From Cupriavidus plantarum (GTDB lineage: Bacteria; Pseudomonadota; Gammaproteobacteria; Burkholderiales; Burkholderiaceae), in the NCBI RefSeq assembly GCF_905397285.1, contig NZ_CAJPUX010000002.1, positions 682,001-746,000 on the forward strand: a stretch of DNA of 64,000 nucleotides. The letters run 5' to 3'. The first letter of the stretch is position 1, and each line of letters starts with the position of its first letter. Both the position numbers and the translations under genes were made by a program. Under the pieces are notes generated by a model, which was not told where the DNA came from, made no database searches, and saw nothing but the letters and a program-made list of their open reading frames with translations. Positions 26,706 to 35,754 of this stretch are shown one piece after another.

Positions 26706-27680
26706 ATGCGTTACCTGATGACCCTCGCGCTGGCCAGTCTGGCCGTGCATACCTCGCACTCGTACGCTGCCGATGCCGCGGCGCCATGGCCCGCGCGGCC
26801 CGTCACCATCGTTGTCACGTATCCGCCCGGTGGCGGCGCCGACCTGATGGCGCGGCTCATCGCGCCCGCGCTCGGACGCGAGCTCGGCCAGACCGTGATC
26901 GTTGAAAACCGCCCCGGCGCGGGCGGACAGATCGGTGCGTCGTACGTCGCCAAGGCGGCCCCAGACGGTTACACGCTGATGGTCGATGCGTCGTCCTACG
27001 CCGTGAATCCGAGCCTCTATCCGAAGCTGCCTTACGACCCCGCCAAGGCGTTCCGCGCGGTGGGCGTCCTCGCGCGCTATCCGAACGTGCTGGTCGCCAA
27101 CCCCGCGTTCCCGGCAGCCAGCGTCAAGGACGTGCTGGCGCTGGCGCGGCAGAAGCCGGGCACGGTTGCCTTCGCGTCGTCGGGCAATGGGTCCGCGCAA
27201 CATCTGTCCGGCGTGCTGTTCGAGCAGCGCGGCGGTGTCGACCTGCTCCACGTACCGTACAAGGGCGGCGGCCCCGCCATGACCGACGTCATCGCCGGGC
27301 AGGTGCCGCTGTTCTTCGCCAACGTGGCCTCGAGCCTCCAGCACATCAAGGCGGGCAAGCTGCGGCCTCTGGCGGTCACCAGCCATACGCGCACCTCGGC
27401 GCTGCCCGATGTGCCAACCATGCAGGAAGCGGGCGTCGCCGGCTACGAGGTCTATGAGTGGAATGCGGCGTTCCTGCCCGCGGCCACGCCCGAAGCCGTG
27501 GTGAGCCGCCTGTCGGGCGCGCTGCAGAAAGTCATGGCGAGCCCGGAGATCCGTCATCGCGTCGCCGAACTGGGCGGCGAGGTGGCAACGGGGTCCCCGG
27601 CCGATGCCGTCAGCTTCATCGATGCGCAGACGAAGCTCTGGGCGAAAGTCATCAAGGACGGCAACGTCAAACCGGAATAA
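26706..27680 (+). CDS. Bug/TctC family periplasmic solute-binding receptor
   Basis: A 324-aa Bug receptor. The signal peptide covers about 1-22, then come the hallmark motifs VTIVVTYPPGGGADLMARLI, VENRPGAGGQIGASYVA, PDGYTLM and LHVPYKGGGPAMTD. It is the first of two adjacent but divergent-in-sequence receptors (24-bp gap) downstream of a GntR regulator. No TctAB transporter is encoded in the window. The YEWNAAFLPAATP loop replaces the more usual WFGLLAPAGTP, suggesting a different ligand from the neighbouring receptor. Confidence 0.92.
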   Translation: MRYLMTLALASLAVHTSHSYAADAAAPWPARPVTIVVTYPPGGGADLMARLIAPALGRELGQTVIVENRPGAGGQIGASYVAKAAPDGYTLMVDASSYAVNPSLYPKLPYDPAKAFRAVGVLARYPNVLVANPAFPAASVKDVLALARQKPGTVAFASSGNGSAQHLSGVLFEQRGGVDLLHVPYKGGGPAMTDVIAGQVPLFFANVASSLQHIKAGKLRPLAVTSHTRTSALPDVPTMQEAGVAGYEVYEWNAAFLPAATPEAVVSRLSGALQKVMASPEIRHRVAELGGEVATGSPADAVSFIDAQTKLWAKVIKDGNVKPE

Positions 27681-27704
27681 CCCCATTAGAACAGGAGGAG
27701 ACCC

Positions 27705-28703
27705 ATGTCCACCCATCGCACCCATGACGCCGATCGCCGGCACCTGCTTGGACTGATGGCCGCGCTCGGCGTGGGGGCGCTCGCGCCCACGCTGGCGCGC
27801 GCGCAGGACTGGCCGTCGAAGACCATCCGGCTGGTCGTGCCGTTCGCGCCCGGCGGCAGTTCGGAGATCGTCGCGCGATCGACCGCGGCGGAGCTCACCA
27901 GATTGCTTGGCGTGTCGGTCTTCGTCGAGAACAAGCCGGGTGGCGCGGGCAATATCGCCATGGGCGAAGTCGCGCGGGCCGACGACAACCATACGCTCAT
28001 CCTCGGGCATATCGGCACCCTCGCGGTCAACCCGTACATCTTCGGGAAGCTGCCTTACGACCCGATCAAGGACTTCAAGCCGATTTCGCTGCTGTCCAAG
28101 GTGCCGAGCCTGTACGTCGTGCATCCCGATGTGCCCGCGAAGAACCTCAAGGAATTCGTGGCGTTGGCCAAGAGCAAACCGGGCAAGCTGAACTACGGTT
28201 CGGCCGGCAACGGCAGTGCCGGTCATCTGGCCTTCGAATACCTCAAGGCGACCACGGGCACCTTCATCACGCACGTGCCGTATCGTGGAAGCGGCCCGCA
28301 GATTACCGACCTGTTGTCCGGGCGTCTGGACGCCGCGGCCATCGGCGCGCCCGCCATCCTGCAGTTCATCAAGACGGGCAAGGTGCGTTGCATCGCGACA
28401 GGCACTGCCCAGCGGATTCCACAGTTGCCGGATGTGCCCACGGTAGCGGAGCAGGGCTACCCCGGATTCGAGATGACGCAGTGGTATGGGCTGCTGGCGC
28501 CGGCGTCGTTGCCGCAGCCGGCCGCCGCCAAGCTGGCGGAGGCCACCATCAAGGCGGTAAAGAGCCCTGCCTCGGTGGAGCGCCTTAGCGCCGACGCGGC
28601 ACTCGTCGCGGGCTCGACGCCGGAGGAATTCGCGCGCTTTATCGCGGCGGAGCAGCAGCGGTGGAAGCCGATCGTGGCGCGCGCCGGCATCAAGCCGGAC
28701 TAG
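27705..28703 (+). CDS. Bug/TctC family receptor with a Tat-like signal
   Basis: A 332-aa Bug receptor. Unlike its neighbour, the N-terminus carries twin arginines (DADRRHLLGLMAALGVGAL), suggesting export by the Tat rather than the Sec route. The family motifs follow: TIRLVVPFAPGGSSEIVARS, VENKPGGAGNIAMGE, and THVPYRGSGPQITDLLSG. AGGAGGAG lies just before the ATG. It is 24 bp after the previous receptor gene and its last 14 bp overlap the converging CheB-CheR gene. Two receptors in one operon may widen the ligand range of the GntR-controlled locus. Confidence 0.92.
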   Translation: MSTHRTHDADRRHLLGLMAALGVGALAPTLARAQDWPSKTIRLVVPFAPGGSSEIVARSTAAELTRLLGVSVFVENKPGGAGNIAMGEVARADDNHTLILGHIGTLAVNPYIFGKLPYDPIKDFKPISLLSKVPSLYVVHPDVPAKNLKEFVALAKSKPGKLNYGSAGNGSAGHLAFEYLKATTGTFITHVPYRGSGPQITDLLSGRLDAAAIGAPAILQFIKTGKVRCIATGTAQRIPQLPDVPTVAEQGYPGFEMTQWYGLLAPASLPQPAAAKLAEATIKAVKSPASVERLSADAALVAGSTPEEFARFIAAEQQRWKPIVARAGIKPD

Positions 28704-31647
28704 GCGCCACGGATGAGGCGCCAAACTGGTCGTCGCGTGAAATGATGATGGCGGCCGCGTGCGTCAATGCGGTCGCGAGCTCGATATCGAGCAGGTCCGG
28801 GGCGGTGGGCGCCTGATGGTAGATGGCAAGGGAACCCACCAGCTTTCCCCCGGACGTCTCCACCGGGAACGACCAGCACGCGCGGTAGCCAAACCTCTCG
28901 GCAAGCCATCGCCAGCCTTCCCAGCGCGGATCCTCCCGAACATCGGGTGTGATGACGGCCTTGCCGCTGGCGACGGCGAGTCCGCAAGCCAGCGATTCGG
29001 GGGAGATCTCGAAGCCCTCCACGCAGCGCGCGTACTCGCCTGACATGCCGACGACGTGATGCAGCCCGTCGTCGCTGGCGATGTAGAAGGCGCAACGGCG
29101 GCCGTCGTCCGATTGGCTCGCGATCGTCTTCAGAAGGATATTCAGCGACTGTTTCAACGGCGCACCGTTCATCGCCGCCTTGAACGCCTCCTTTTCGCCC
29201 TGAATCCACGCGGTGCTACGCCTTAGCATTCTTTCGCTGGCTCTCAGGGCATCTTCGACGTTGCGGCGTTCGGTAATGTCCCCGAAGGTCACCGCGACAC
29301 CTTCGATTCCGCCATCTTTCGATGCATACGGGAACATGCGCCTGACATACCAGCGGCCTTCCTCGCTGCGCACTACCGCCTCCTTGGTCTGGATGGCGGC
29401 AAGGACGTCGCGGAGGTCCGGATAGAACCGCGGGTCCGCGAACCTCGGCACGAGGTCGGCGATCGCCCGGCCGCTGTCTTCCGGTATGAGGGGGAATAGC
29501 TTGCTCAACGACTTCGTGGCCCACCTGACCCGCAGGCCGCTATCGACGAAGAGCGCCATGACCTCACCCGCGGACAGCACGTTGCTCTGCATCTCCAGCT
29601 CCAGCACTTTCAGATGCAGCTCCGCAACCGCGGCGTGCAGGTCGTCGTTGCTGGTGTTGAGCAGTGCGTTCGATGCCAGCAGTTCTTCATTGAGCGACTG
29701 CAGTTGCTCTCTGGACGCGGCCAGATCGCTCTGAGAGATCGCCAGCGCTTCGGCGTCCGCGTGAAGCGGCGATGTCTCGGTATCCGCGGCGTCTTCGGCC
29801 TCGCCGCCGAGAAACGAAACCAGCAGGCGATTCGGTGCTTTGCCTTCCGACGCGCGCAAGGGCGTCAATCGGATGCGGAAGGTGCCGTCATGATCGGGAT
29901 GCCGCAGGCCGCTGACGACGCATTGCTTGTCTTGCTCGAATGCATCTTGCATGGCGATGCGCAGTTTGATGGTCCACTCGCGCGGGACCAGCGCCAGGAA
30001 GCTGTGCGTCGGTTCGCCAGGCGGCATGCGAAGCATCGCGCCTGCCGCGCCATGGATGCGGAGAATCTCGCCTTCCCGGCTGAGCAGCACACTCGGAAAG
30101 ACGAACTGATCGTCACACGACTGGCGCCGGTACACGGGTTCGGTCGGCCGATTGCGGCGGGCGTGAGCGTAGAGCGCCCGCGCGCTGCCGCGCGTGAACT
30201 CGCCCGTCTTCTGGAAGATGTTGGTGTGGGGGGCGACGCTGCGAAAGCCGTGTTCCCGCAAGTCGTAATACTCGCTCTTGCCGAGGAAAAGGTAACCGCC
30301 CATTCGCAGGCTGCTGTGGAGGGCGGATAACGCCTGCATCGCGGCGGGGCGCTCAAGGTAGATGAGCAGATTTCTGCAGACCACCACATCGATGCCCGCC
30401 AGCGGCGCGTCGGATAGCAGGTTTTGCGAGGCGAACACCATGCGTTCGCGCAGATGGTGCTTGACGCGATATCGGTTATCCGCGCGAATGAAGTACTCGT
30501 CCTGTTGCTCGGCAGACAGGCCATTCATGGCATCGGGCTTGAATACTCCGAGACTTGCGCGCCGCAGTATCTCCGCGGAGGCGTCGGTCGCGAAACATCG
30601 ATAGTCCTTGCAGACCTTGTGCCTGCGCCTGACATCTTCCATCGCGATGACGAGGGAATACGCTTCCTCTCCACTCGCACATCCAGCCGACCAGGTGCGC
30701 AGCGCTGCGCGGCACCCGCGGTCCAGCAGCAGCGGGGTCAGGACGTCTTCAGTCAGGGCGGCCCACGCCTCGCGATCCCTGAAGAACTCCGTCACGTGGA
30801 TGGGCAGCGCCGCGATCAGCGATTCGAGTTCGGTGGGGTCGTCGGCGATCATCGACGCGTAGTCGGCGAGGTCCCGCACGTGCCGCCTGTCCATGCGCTG
30901 CTGCACCCGCCATAGCAGGGGCGACGGCTTGTAGCTCGTGAGGTCGAGCCCCGCGTGCTGGCGAACCTCGAAGATGATGCGAGCAAGCGAGCGGTCGTAG
31001 TCCTGCGTCGGCTCCCGCGTCTTGGTTGGCCGGCGATAGCCGGCCGCACTGCACACCGCCATCTGCCTGCCGATGGCCTGGGGCGGCAGCATGTGATCGT
31101 GCAGGTCGCGGCGGATCACGGCGTTGGGCATGCCATCATGCAGCGCGGTCATGGGGTCTTGCACGATGACGGCGCCGCCCGCCTGCCGTACACAGAATGC
31201 GCCAGCCGTGCCATCGGAGCCTGTGCCGGACAAGATAACCGCCACGCACGCGCCCCCATTGCACCGGGCGAGGCTCTCCAGGAACGTATCGATGGAGTCG
31301 ATGCCGGGGCGATAGCTGCTCCCCGTTGCGCTGGCTGGCTGCGTGCGAAACACTCCGGCCTCGATCGTCAGCGTGGTGTCGGGTGACGGGACATAGACCA
31401 CCCCGGTCTCGGGAACGACACCCTCCGACGCCACGACGACGGGCGCCGACGTCCACCGGGCAAGCAGCTTGGGAAACTGGCTGGATTCGCCGATGGGCAA
31501 ATGTTGCAACACGACGACCGCGAAATGCAACGGGGCGGGCAGGGTACCGAGAAGCGTCTGCAGCACCGTGATGCCTCCAGCCGACGAGCCGATCGCGACG
31601 ATCGGCGTTGCTGGCGCGACAGCGTGTGAACCGTTGAAGCTGTCCAT
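28690..31647 (-). CDS. CheB-CheR-PAS-GAF chimeric protein
   Basis: A 985-aa multidomain protein. Residues 10-190 form a CheB-type methylesterase: Ser22 in GSSAGG, the QHLP His and the SGTGSDG Asp are all present. CheR follows at about 205-475, with the SAM-binding TWSAGCASGEEAYS. A coiled coil (about 630-690, SLNEELLASNALLNTSNDDL) leads to PAS domains (about 695-815, ending VTFGDITERRNVEDALRAS) and a GAF domain (about 835-975). Unlike many relatives it has no histidine kinase module after the PAS region. A GGGGAGGACA site precedes the ATG. It could methylate and demethylate receptors or act as a stand-alone sensor; no chemotaxis operon is adjacent. Confidence 0.9.
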   Translation of the reverse strand: MDSFNGSHAVAPATPIVAIGSSAGGITVLQTLLGTLPAPLHFAVVVLQHLPIGESSQFPKLLARWTSAPVVVASEGVVPETGVVYVPSPDTTLTIEAGVFRTQPASATGSSYRPGIDSIDTFLESLARCNGGACVAVILSGTGSDGTAGAFCVRQAGGAVIVQDPMTALHDGMPNAVIRRDLHDHMLPPQAIGRQMAVCSAAGYRRPTKTREPTQDYDRSLARIIFEVRQHAGLDLTSYKPSPLLWRVQQRMDRRHVRDLADYASMIADDPTELESLIAALPIHVTEFFRDREAWAALTEDVLTPLLLDRGCRAALRTWSAGCASGEEAYSLVIAMEDVRRRHKVCKDYRCFATDASAEILRRASLGVFKPDAMNGLSAEQQDEYFIRADNRYRVKHHLRERMVFASQNLLSDAPLAGIDVVVCRNLLIYLERPAAMQALSALHSSLRMGGYLFLGKSEYYDLREHGFRSVAPHTNIFQKTGEFTRGSARALYAHARRNRPTEPVYRRQSCDDQFVFPSVLLSREGEILRIHGAAGAMLRMPPGEPTHSFLALVPREWTIKLRIAMQDAFEQDKQCVVSGLRHPDHDGTFRIRLTPLRASEGKAPNRLLVSFLGGEAEDAADTETSPLHADAEALAISQSDLAASREQLQSLNEELLASNALLNTSNDDLHAAVAELHLKVLELEMQSNVLSAGEVMALFVDSGLRVRWATKSLSKLFPLIPEDSGRAIADLVPRFADPRFYPDLRDVLAAIQTKEAVVRSEEGRWYVRRMFPYASKDGGIEGVAVTFGDITERRNVEDALRASERMLRRSTAWIQGEKEAFKAAMNGAPLKQSLNILLKTIASQSDDGRRCAFYIASDDGLHHVVGMSGEYARCVEGFEISPESLACGLAVASGKAVITPDVREDPRWEGWRWLAERFGYRACWSFPVETSGGKLVGSLAIYHQAPTAPDLLDIELATALTHAAAIIISRDDQFGASSVAPSPA

Positions 31648-31718
31648 TGTCCTCCCCGCGTGGGATAGCGCTTCCCTTCAGGATAGCGCTTCGGATCGAG
31701 GTCGTCAGGGGCGGGCGG

Positions 31719-32084
31719 TCACGCGCCGATCACCGTCTTGGCGTAGATCGCGCGCTCCATTTCCACAACGTTCACGCTGATCTGCACGCTCTGGCCCTCG
31801 CCCGCGCGCACCGCTTCGGCTAGCGCGTCGCAGACGATCTGGCCAAGCTGGCGCCGCGTCGGCTGATCGCGGCCGTCGAGCACGGAGAGGGTCGCGTGCA
31901 CGAATGCGCGGTCGGCGACGTCGGTGCCCTGGCGGAACACGCCGAGCGTGATGCAGCGCGACTTGATGTCCGGCTCCTGGAACTGCCCGCTGGCCAGCAG
32001 CGCCGCGTTGGCTTCGTCGAGCAGTTCTTCCTGCGAGCAGTTCAGGCGGGTGTTCTCGGTGAGTTCGATGACGAGGTGCGGCAT
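31719..32084 (-). CDS. 5-carboxymethyl-2-hydroxymuconate isomerase (tautomerase superfamily)
   Basis: A 121-aa CHMI/HpaF-type isomerase. The mature N-terminus PHLVIELTENT places Pro at position 2, which becomes the catalytic Pro1 after Met removal, and the rest matches the trimeric CHMI fold (FVHATLSVLDGRDQPTRRQL, then SVNVVEMER). CHMI catalyses a keto-enol shift in meta-cleavage of homoprotocatechuate. It lies 80 bp downstream of the IclR gene and may be the last gene of the ligase-IclR unit. The other hpa genes are absent, so the substrate here may differ. Confidence 0.85.
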   Translation of the reverse strand: MPHLVIELTENTRLNCSQEELLDEANAALLASGQFQEPDIKSRCITLGVFRQGTDVADRAFVHATLSVLDGRDQPTRRQLGQIVCDALAEAVRAGEGQSVQISVNVVEMERAIYAKTVIGA

Positions 32085-32164
32085 GACGGCTTCCGTGGTG
32101 CGAAGAGTGGGGATCGGCGCATCATACCCGCGCCCACCGCCTGTATCACAAATTGCGCATTGCC

Positions 32165-32977
32165 CTAACGCGTACCCAGCGCGGCTTCGATGCGGCCAAT
32201 GCGATCGTGCAGCTGCGGCCGCACCGCATCCAGCAGATGGGCGGGCGGCACGATCGCGTTCGGACCGCTGCAGCTCAGCGTCATCGGCGGCAGCGACGGT
32301 CCCGGCCGAAAGGCCAGGGCAATGGAGTTGATGTCGGGCAGCCATTCGCCGAACGACGTCGTGCAGCCCAGCCGCTGTTTCTCTTCCCGCGCGCGCGCGA
32401 GCACGTCATCCGCCTGCGCGGCGCTCGCGCGATCGTCCGCGCGAAACGCGGCCAGTGCCTGCCGCTGTTCGGCTGGCGTCAGCGCCATCAGATACGCGCG
32501 TCCGGCGGCCGTGGTCAGTCCCGACACGCGGCTGCCGACGTTCACGCGCAGCGTCAGATACGACTCTGCATGGCAGTTCTCGTAGATCAGCATGCGTCCC
32601 CTGTCGCGCACGATCAGCGATGCCACGCCCTGCGACAGATCGGCGAGTTCCTGCATGTACGGCCGGACCACGGCCAGCACATCGGTGCCTTCGCGCGCGA
32701 CGGGCGCCATGCCGAGCGCGGAACTGCCGAGCCGATACCGCACGGGATCGGTCAGCGCCTGCAGGTAGCCAAGTTCGGTGAGCGTATGCGTGAGCCGGGA
32801 GATCGTGGACTTCGGCAGGCCGCAGCGCTGCGCGAGTTCCGCGTTGCCGAGCTCGACGTCGAACGCGCGGAAGCACGCCAGTACGTCCAGCCCACGCGCG
32901 AGCGCGGTCACGAAATGGCGGTCTTCCTTGCGCGAGCCGTCGCGGGGACGAGCCACGTTCCTGTCGATCGCGTTCAT
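32165..32977 (-). CDS. IclR-family transcriptional regulator
   Basis: A 270-aa IclR regulator: winged helix-turn-helix at about 22-85 (ALARGLDVLACFRAF, then LAQRCGLPKSTISRLTHTL), and an IclR effector domain at about 100-265 including VGSRVSGLTTAAGRAYLMAL. Its ATG overlaps the stop codon of the upstream acyl-CoA ligase gene (ATGA, 4-bp overlap), so the two are translationally coupled. It probably represses or activates its own operon in response to an aromatic acid or its CoA thioester. Confidence 0.92.
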   Translation of the reverse strand: MNAIDRNVARPRDGSRKEDRHFVTALARGLDVLACFRAFDVELGNAELAQRCGLPKSTISRLTHTLTELGYLQALTDPVRYRLGSSALGMAPVAREGTDVLAVVRPYMQELADLSQGVASLIVRDRGRMLIYENCHAESYLTLRVNVGSRVSGLTTAAGRAYLMALTPAEQRQALAAFRADDRASAAQADDVLARAREEKQRLGCTTSFGEWLPDINSIALAFRPGPSLPPMTLSCSGPNAIVPPAHLLDAVRPQLHDRIGRIEAALGTR

Positions 32978-34563
32978 GCTGGCGTCCTCGCGGTGGTGTC
33001 GCCGAGCAGCTTGCGCAGTTCAGCCTTCAGGATCTTGCCCGACGGCGCCGCCGGCAGTTGCTGCATGACGCGGTACTCCGCGGGCATCTTGTACGGCGAC
33101 AACCGCTCACGGAGGAACGCCCGCAACTCCGCCTCGTCGAGCGTCATGCCCGCGCGCACTTCGAGGAAGGCGATGACTTCCTCGTTGCCTTCCACCGCGC
33201 GGCCCACCACGGCCGATTGCAGCACGGCCGGATACGCATTGAGCGATTGCTCGACTTCCTCGGGATACACGTTGAAGCCGGAATGGATGATGATTTCCTT
33301 GGCGCGGCCGACGATCGACACCGCGCCATCGGCGTCGATGCGCGCCAGGTCGCCGGTATGGAGCCAACCGTCCGCGTCGATTGCCGCGGCGGTCAGGTCG
33401 GGGCGGCGGTAGTAGCCCTTCATCACGTTGGGTCCGCGCACGAGCAGTTCGCCACTGCCGTCGGCCTGCACGTTGCCGAGCCGCAGTTCGACATGCGGCA
33501 CCGCGGGGCCTACCGAGCAATCGCTACGAGGCGATTCGACGCGCGTCTGGCACACCGTCGGCGAGGTCTCCGTCATGCCGTAACCGTTCTGCAGCGGAAT
33601 GCCGAAGGTCTCCTCGAACGCGGCCTTGAGCGTCGCGGTCAGCGGCGCGCCGCCGCACTGCGCGATGCGCAACGACGGCGTGCGCAGCGACTGGCCATTG
33701 GCGCGGCTCCGCTCGATCGTCTTGGCATACATCGCGGGCACGCCGTGCAGCACGGTGAGCGACTCGTCGCGCAGCATGCGCGCGAGCTGGTCGGGACGGA
33801 AACGGGGCTCGTAATGAACGGTGGCGCCGTTCGACATGGGACCCACCAGCAGCACGGACAGGCCGTACACGTGCGAGATCGGCAGCACGCCATAGATACG
33901 GTCGCCAGGCTGCACGCGCGCCTGCATGCGGTTGGAATAGCCGATGAACATGAGGTTCGCGTGCGTGAGCATCACGGCCTTGGATGCGCCGGTCGTACCG
34001 GTCGTATAGATCAGCGCGGCCACCTGTTCCGCGGCATCGTCCGCGACGGGCTCGCGCGCGGCGCCGGCGTTGAGCGGGCCGATGAGCAGGCGGCCCACGT
34101 GCGGCCATTCGGCCCACTGCGCGTTGCGCGCCAGGCCATGCTCGCGCGCTTCGGCAAAGTCGCTGTCGAGGTAGAGGGTCAGTCGCGCATCGGCATGCTC
34201 GACGATATTGCCGACCTCGCGCGGGGAGAGGCGCGCGTTGACGGGCACCGACCAGGCATCGAGCTGGCTCAGCGCGAGCAGGATGACCGCACAGCCCACG
34301 CTGTTCTCGGTCACGACGACCACGCGGTCGCCGCCCTGCACGCCCAGCCCCGCGAGCGTGCGCGCGGTCTGCTGCACCGCGGCATCGAGTTCGCGGTAAC
34401 GCAGCGCCCGATGCGCATCCATGATGGCGATGCGGTCGGGATCGCTGGCGGCCCACGGCAGGAAGGCTTCGTGCAGGCGTCGGAAAGGGGGGCGGAAGGG
34501 TGGAACGGACGGCTGGGCGGCGCCCGGGGCGGGCACGGCGGAAGGGGATGCGTGGCTGCGCAT
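32974..34563 (-). CDS. AMP-dependent acyl-CoA ligase
   Basis: A 529-aa ANL-superfamily ligase that activates a carboxylic acid as acyl-AMP and then acyl-CoA. The P-loop-like YTTGTTGASKAVMLTH is near residue 195, the A5 motif NGYGMTETSP near 330, the hinge-type WLHTGDLARIDADG near 405, and the C-terminal catalytic Lys in PSGKILKAELRKLL. The ATG at 34563 is preceded by GGAG; an in-frame ATG at 34575 is a weaker option. It heads an operon with IclR and CHMI genes, which suggests an aromatic or hydroxylated acid as substrate. Confidence 0.9.
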   Translation of the reverse strand: MRSHASPSAVPAPGAAQPSVPPFRPPFRRLHEAFLPWAASDPDRIAIMDAHRALRYRELDAAVQQTARTLAGLGVQGGDRVVVVTENSVGCAVILLALSQLDAWSVPVNARLSPREVGNIVEHADARLTLYLDSDFAEAREHGLARNAQWAEWPHVGRLLIGPLNAGAAREPVADDAAEQVAALIYTTGTTGASKAVMLTHANLMFIGYSNRMQARVQPGDRIYGVLPISHVYGLSVLLVGPMSNGATVHYEPRFRPDQLARMLRDESLTVLHGVPAMYAKTIERSRANGQSLRTPSLRIAQCGGAPLTATLKAAFEETFGIPLQNGYGMTETSPTVCQTRVESPRSDCSVGPAVPHVELRLGNVQADGSGELLVRGPNVMKGYYRRPDLTAAAIDADGWLHTGDLARIDADGAVSIVGRAKEIIIHSGFNVYPEEVEQSLNAYPAVLQSAVVGRAVEGNEEVIAFLEVRAGMTLDEAELRAFLRERLSPYKMPAEYRVMQQLPAAPSGKILKAELRKLLGDTTARTPA

Positions 34564-34703
34564 GCAGGTCTCCATGTTGCTGTGCCAGGCGTGCGTCCGC
34601 CCGGCATCGTTGGGCGGGATCGTCCCATCGATGGCCGAGCCTGTCAACTGCATTGTGGAACCGATATTCTGCTGTGCAGAATGCGTGCGCGGATTCAGGC
34701 GCG

Positions 34704-34737
34704 AAGAAAAACGGGCGACGGAATCTCCGTCGCCCGT
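34704..34737 (-). terminator. Rho-independent terminator of the HAD-like gene
   Basis: A perfect 12-bp stem (ACGGGCGACGGA / TCCGTCGCCCGT) with a 3-nt loop at 34711-34737 is followed, reading the minus strand, by five T residues and TTC. It lies 39 bp after the stop codon of the minus-strand HAD-like gene and separates it from the ligase operon. Confidence 0.88.
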
Positions 34738-34775
34738 GGTGGCCCCGCCGCTGGCGGGCCATCAAAAAGGGAGGA

Positions 34776-35372
34776 TCAGTGCGTCACGGCAATACCGGGC
34801 GCCACGTCCGTCGTGGCCGGCGTGAAACGCGACGGGGCCACGCGGGCCAGTTGCTGCAGGTGACGCAGCTTGGCGCGCAGGTCCGCGTCCACGCGCGAGT
34901 CGGGCGTGACCGTGGACGGGCAGGCGACGCCAAGGATGTCCAGCGCCTGGCGGAAGTTTTCGACGGTCAGGCCTTCCGCCGGATCCACGCTCACCAGCCG
35001 ATCGCGCTGCGCCGCGGACATCGATTCCGGTGCGGCGGTCGAAAGGATGACCCAGGCGGAGGGCTCGGCGCGCTCGGTGAAATAGGCATCGATCTCGGCG
35101 CCATGGCCGCCTTCGACGCGAGGGGTCATGCCTTCGATCTGCAGATCGAGCTGCTGGAGGATCGCGGCGGGCGTACCACGACGCCAGCCGTCGGAGACCA
35201 CGACCCGGGCGCCGGCGATGCCGAACAGACGGCGCAGGAAGCCGAGCGCGATCGGATCGAAGAACCTCACGTCGCGCAACGTACCGGTGTTGGGCGTGCC
35301 GCCCAGGCGAGCCGCCGAGCGGGCCGAGTACAAGACGCCGGGGACGTCCAGCATGATGAGGCGTTCAGACAT
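34776..35372 (-). CDS. HAD-like protein (SAK-type), probably catalytically dead
   Basis: A 198-aa protein whose blocks line up with the HAD domain found in Swiss-Army-Knife RNA-repair proteins: LDVPGVLYSAR at the start, FLRRLFGIAGARVVVSDGWR, EGGHGAEIDAYFTE and the closing SVDPAEGLTVENFRQALDIL. HAD phosphatases need a DxD nucleophile pair and a late LDD acid pair. Here the first is Asp9-Val-Pro11 and the second reads VILST, so both acidic partners are lost. It may bind rather than hydrolyse a phosphate compound. The gene stands alone with its own terminator. Family assignment is from pattern memory and only moderately secure. Confidence 0.6.
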   Translation of the reverse strand: MSERLIMLDVPGVLYSARSAARLGGTPNTGTLRDVRFFDPIALGFLRRLFGIAGARVVVSDGWRRGTPAAILQQLDLQIEGMTPRVEGGHGAEIDAYFTERAEPSAWVILSTAAPESMSAAQRDRLVSVDPAEGLTVENFRQALDILGVACPSTVTPDSRVDADLRAKLRHLQQLARVAPSRFTPATTDVAPGIAVTH

Positions 35373-35754
35373 GATTTCCCTGTGTGGTCATTCGTGTTGC
35401 GATGAGTCAAGCCTAACCGGCATTCCCGCGTCCGGCGCGCCGTGGCGCGCTTCCAAGTGCAACAGTTCTGTAACTTGGTAATGGAAGACGTAAATCCCGG
35501 TTACCCCGCAATGTCATTTGTTTCGCTCCGACACATCTGCGATGTGGGGCGCCCTTCGACGTGCGGATGGGAGTGCGGATGCCCGCCCAATGACACCCGA
35601 AACGGTCCGGCGCCGCCATCGGTTGACGCGTTTGTGTCAGGGTCTTTACGGAGGGCGCAATCGGGCTGCGAATCGCCGCGATACGCATATCGATATACGC
35701 GGCGAATTGTTGGAGGCTTTTCCGAGTTTGTCATACCGGGGTCATGTCACGGTC
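35373..35754. other. 382-bp intergenic region between the HAD-like and EAL genes
   Basis: The two flanking genes are divergent, so both promoters should lie here. The EAL reading frame is open upstream to an ATG at 35518, but that 79-residue extension is Arg-rich with no domain character and no good ribosome-binding site, so I leave it out. A moderately AT-rich patch lies at about 35460-35525. I see no clear dyad or RNA structure. Confidence 0.5.

Noticed and set aside
32974..32977. ATGA overlap between acyl-CoA ligase and IclR genes as a possible frameshift site.
   Set aside because: Both proteins are complete with normal termini, so it is an ordinary translational-coupling overlap.
35518..35754. 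N-terminal extension of the EAL protein from an ATG at 35518.
   Set aside because: The 79 added residues are Arg-rich with no domain character and no ribosome-binding site, whereas the ATG at 35755 is close to the domain start.
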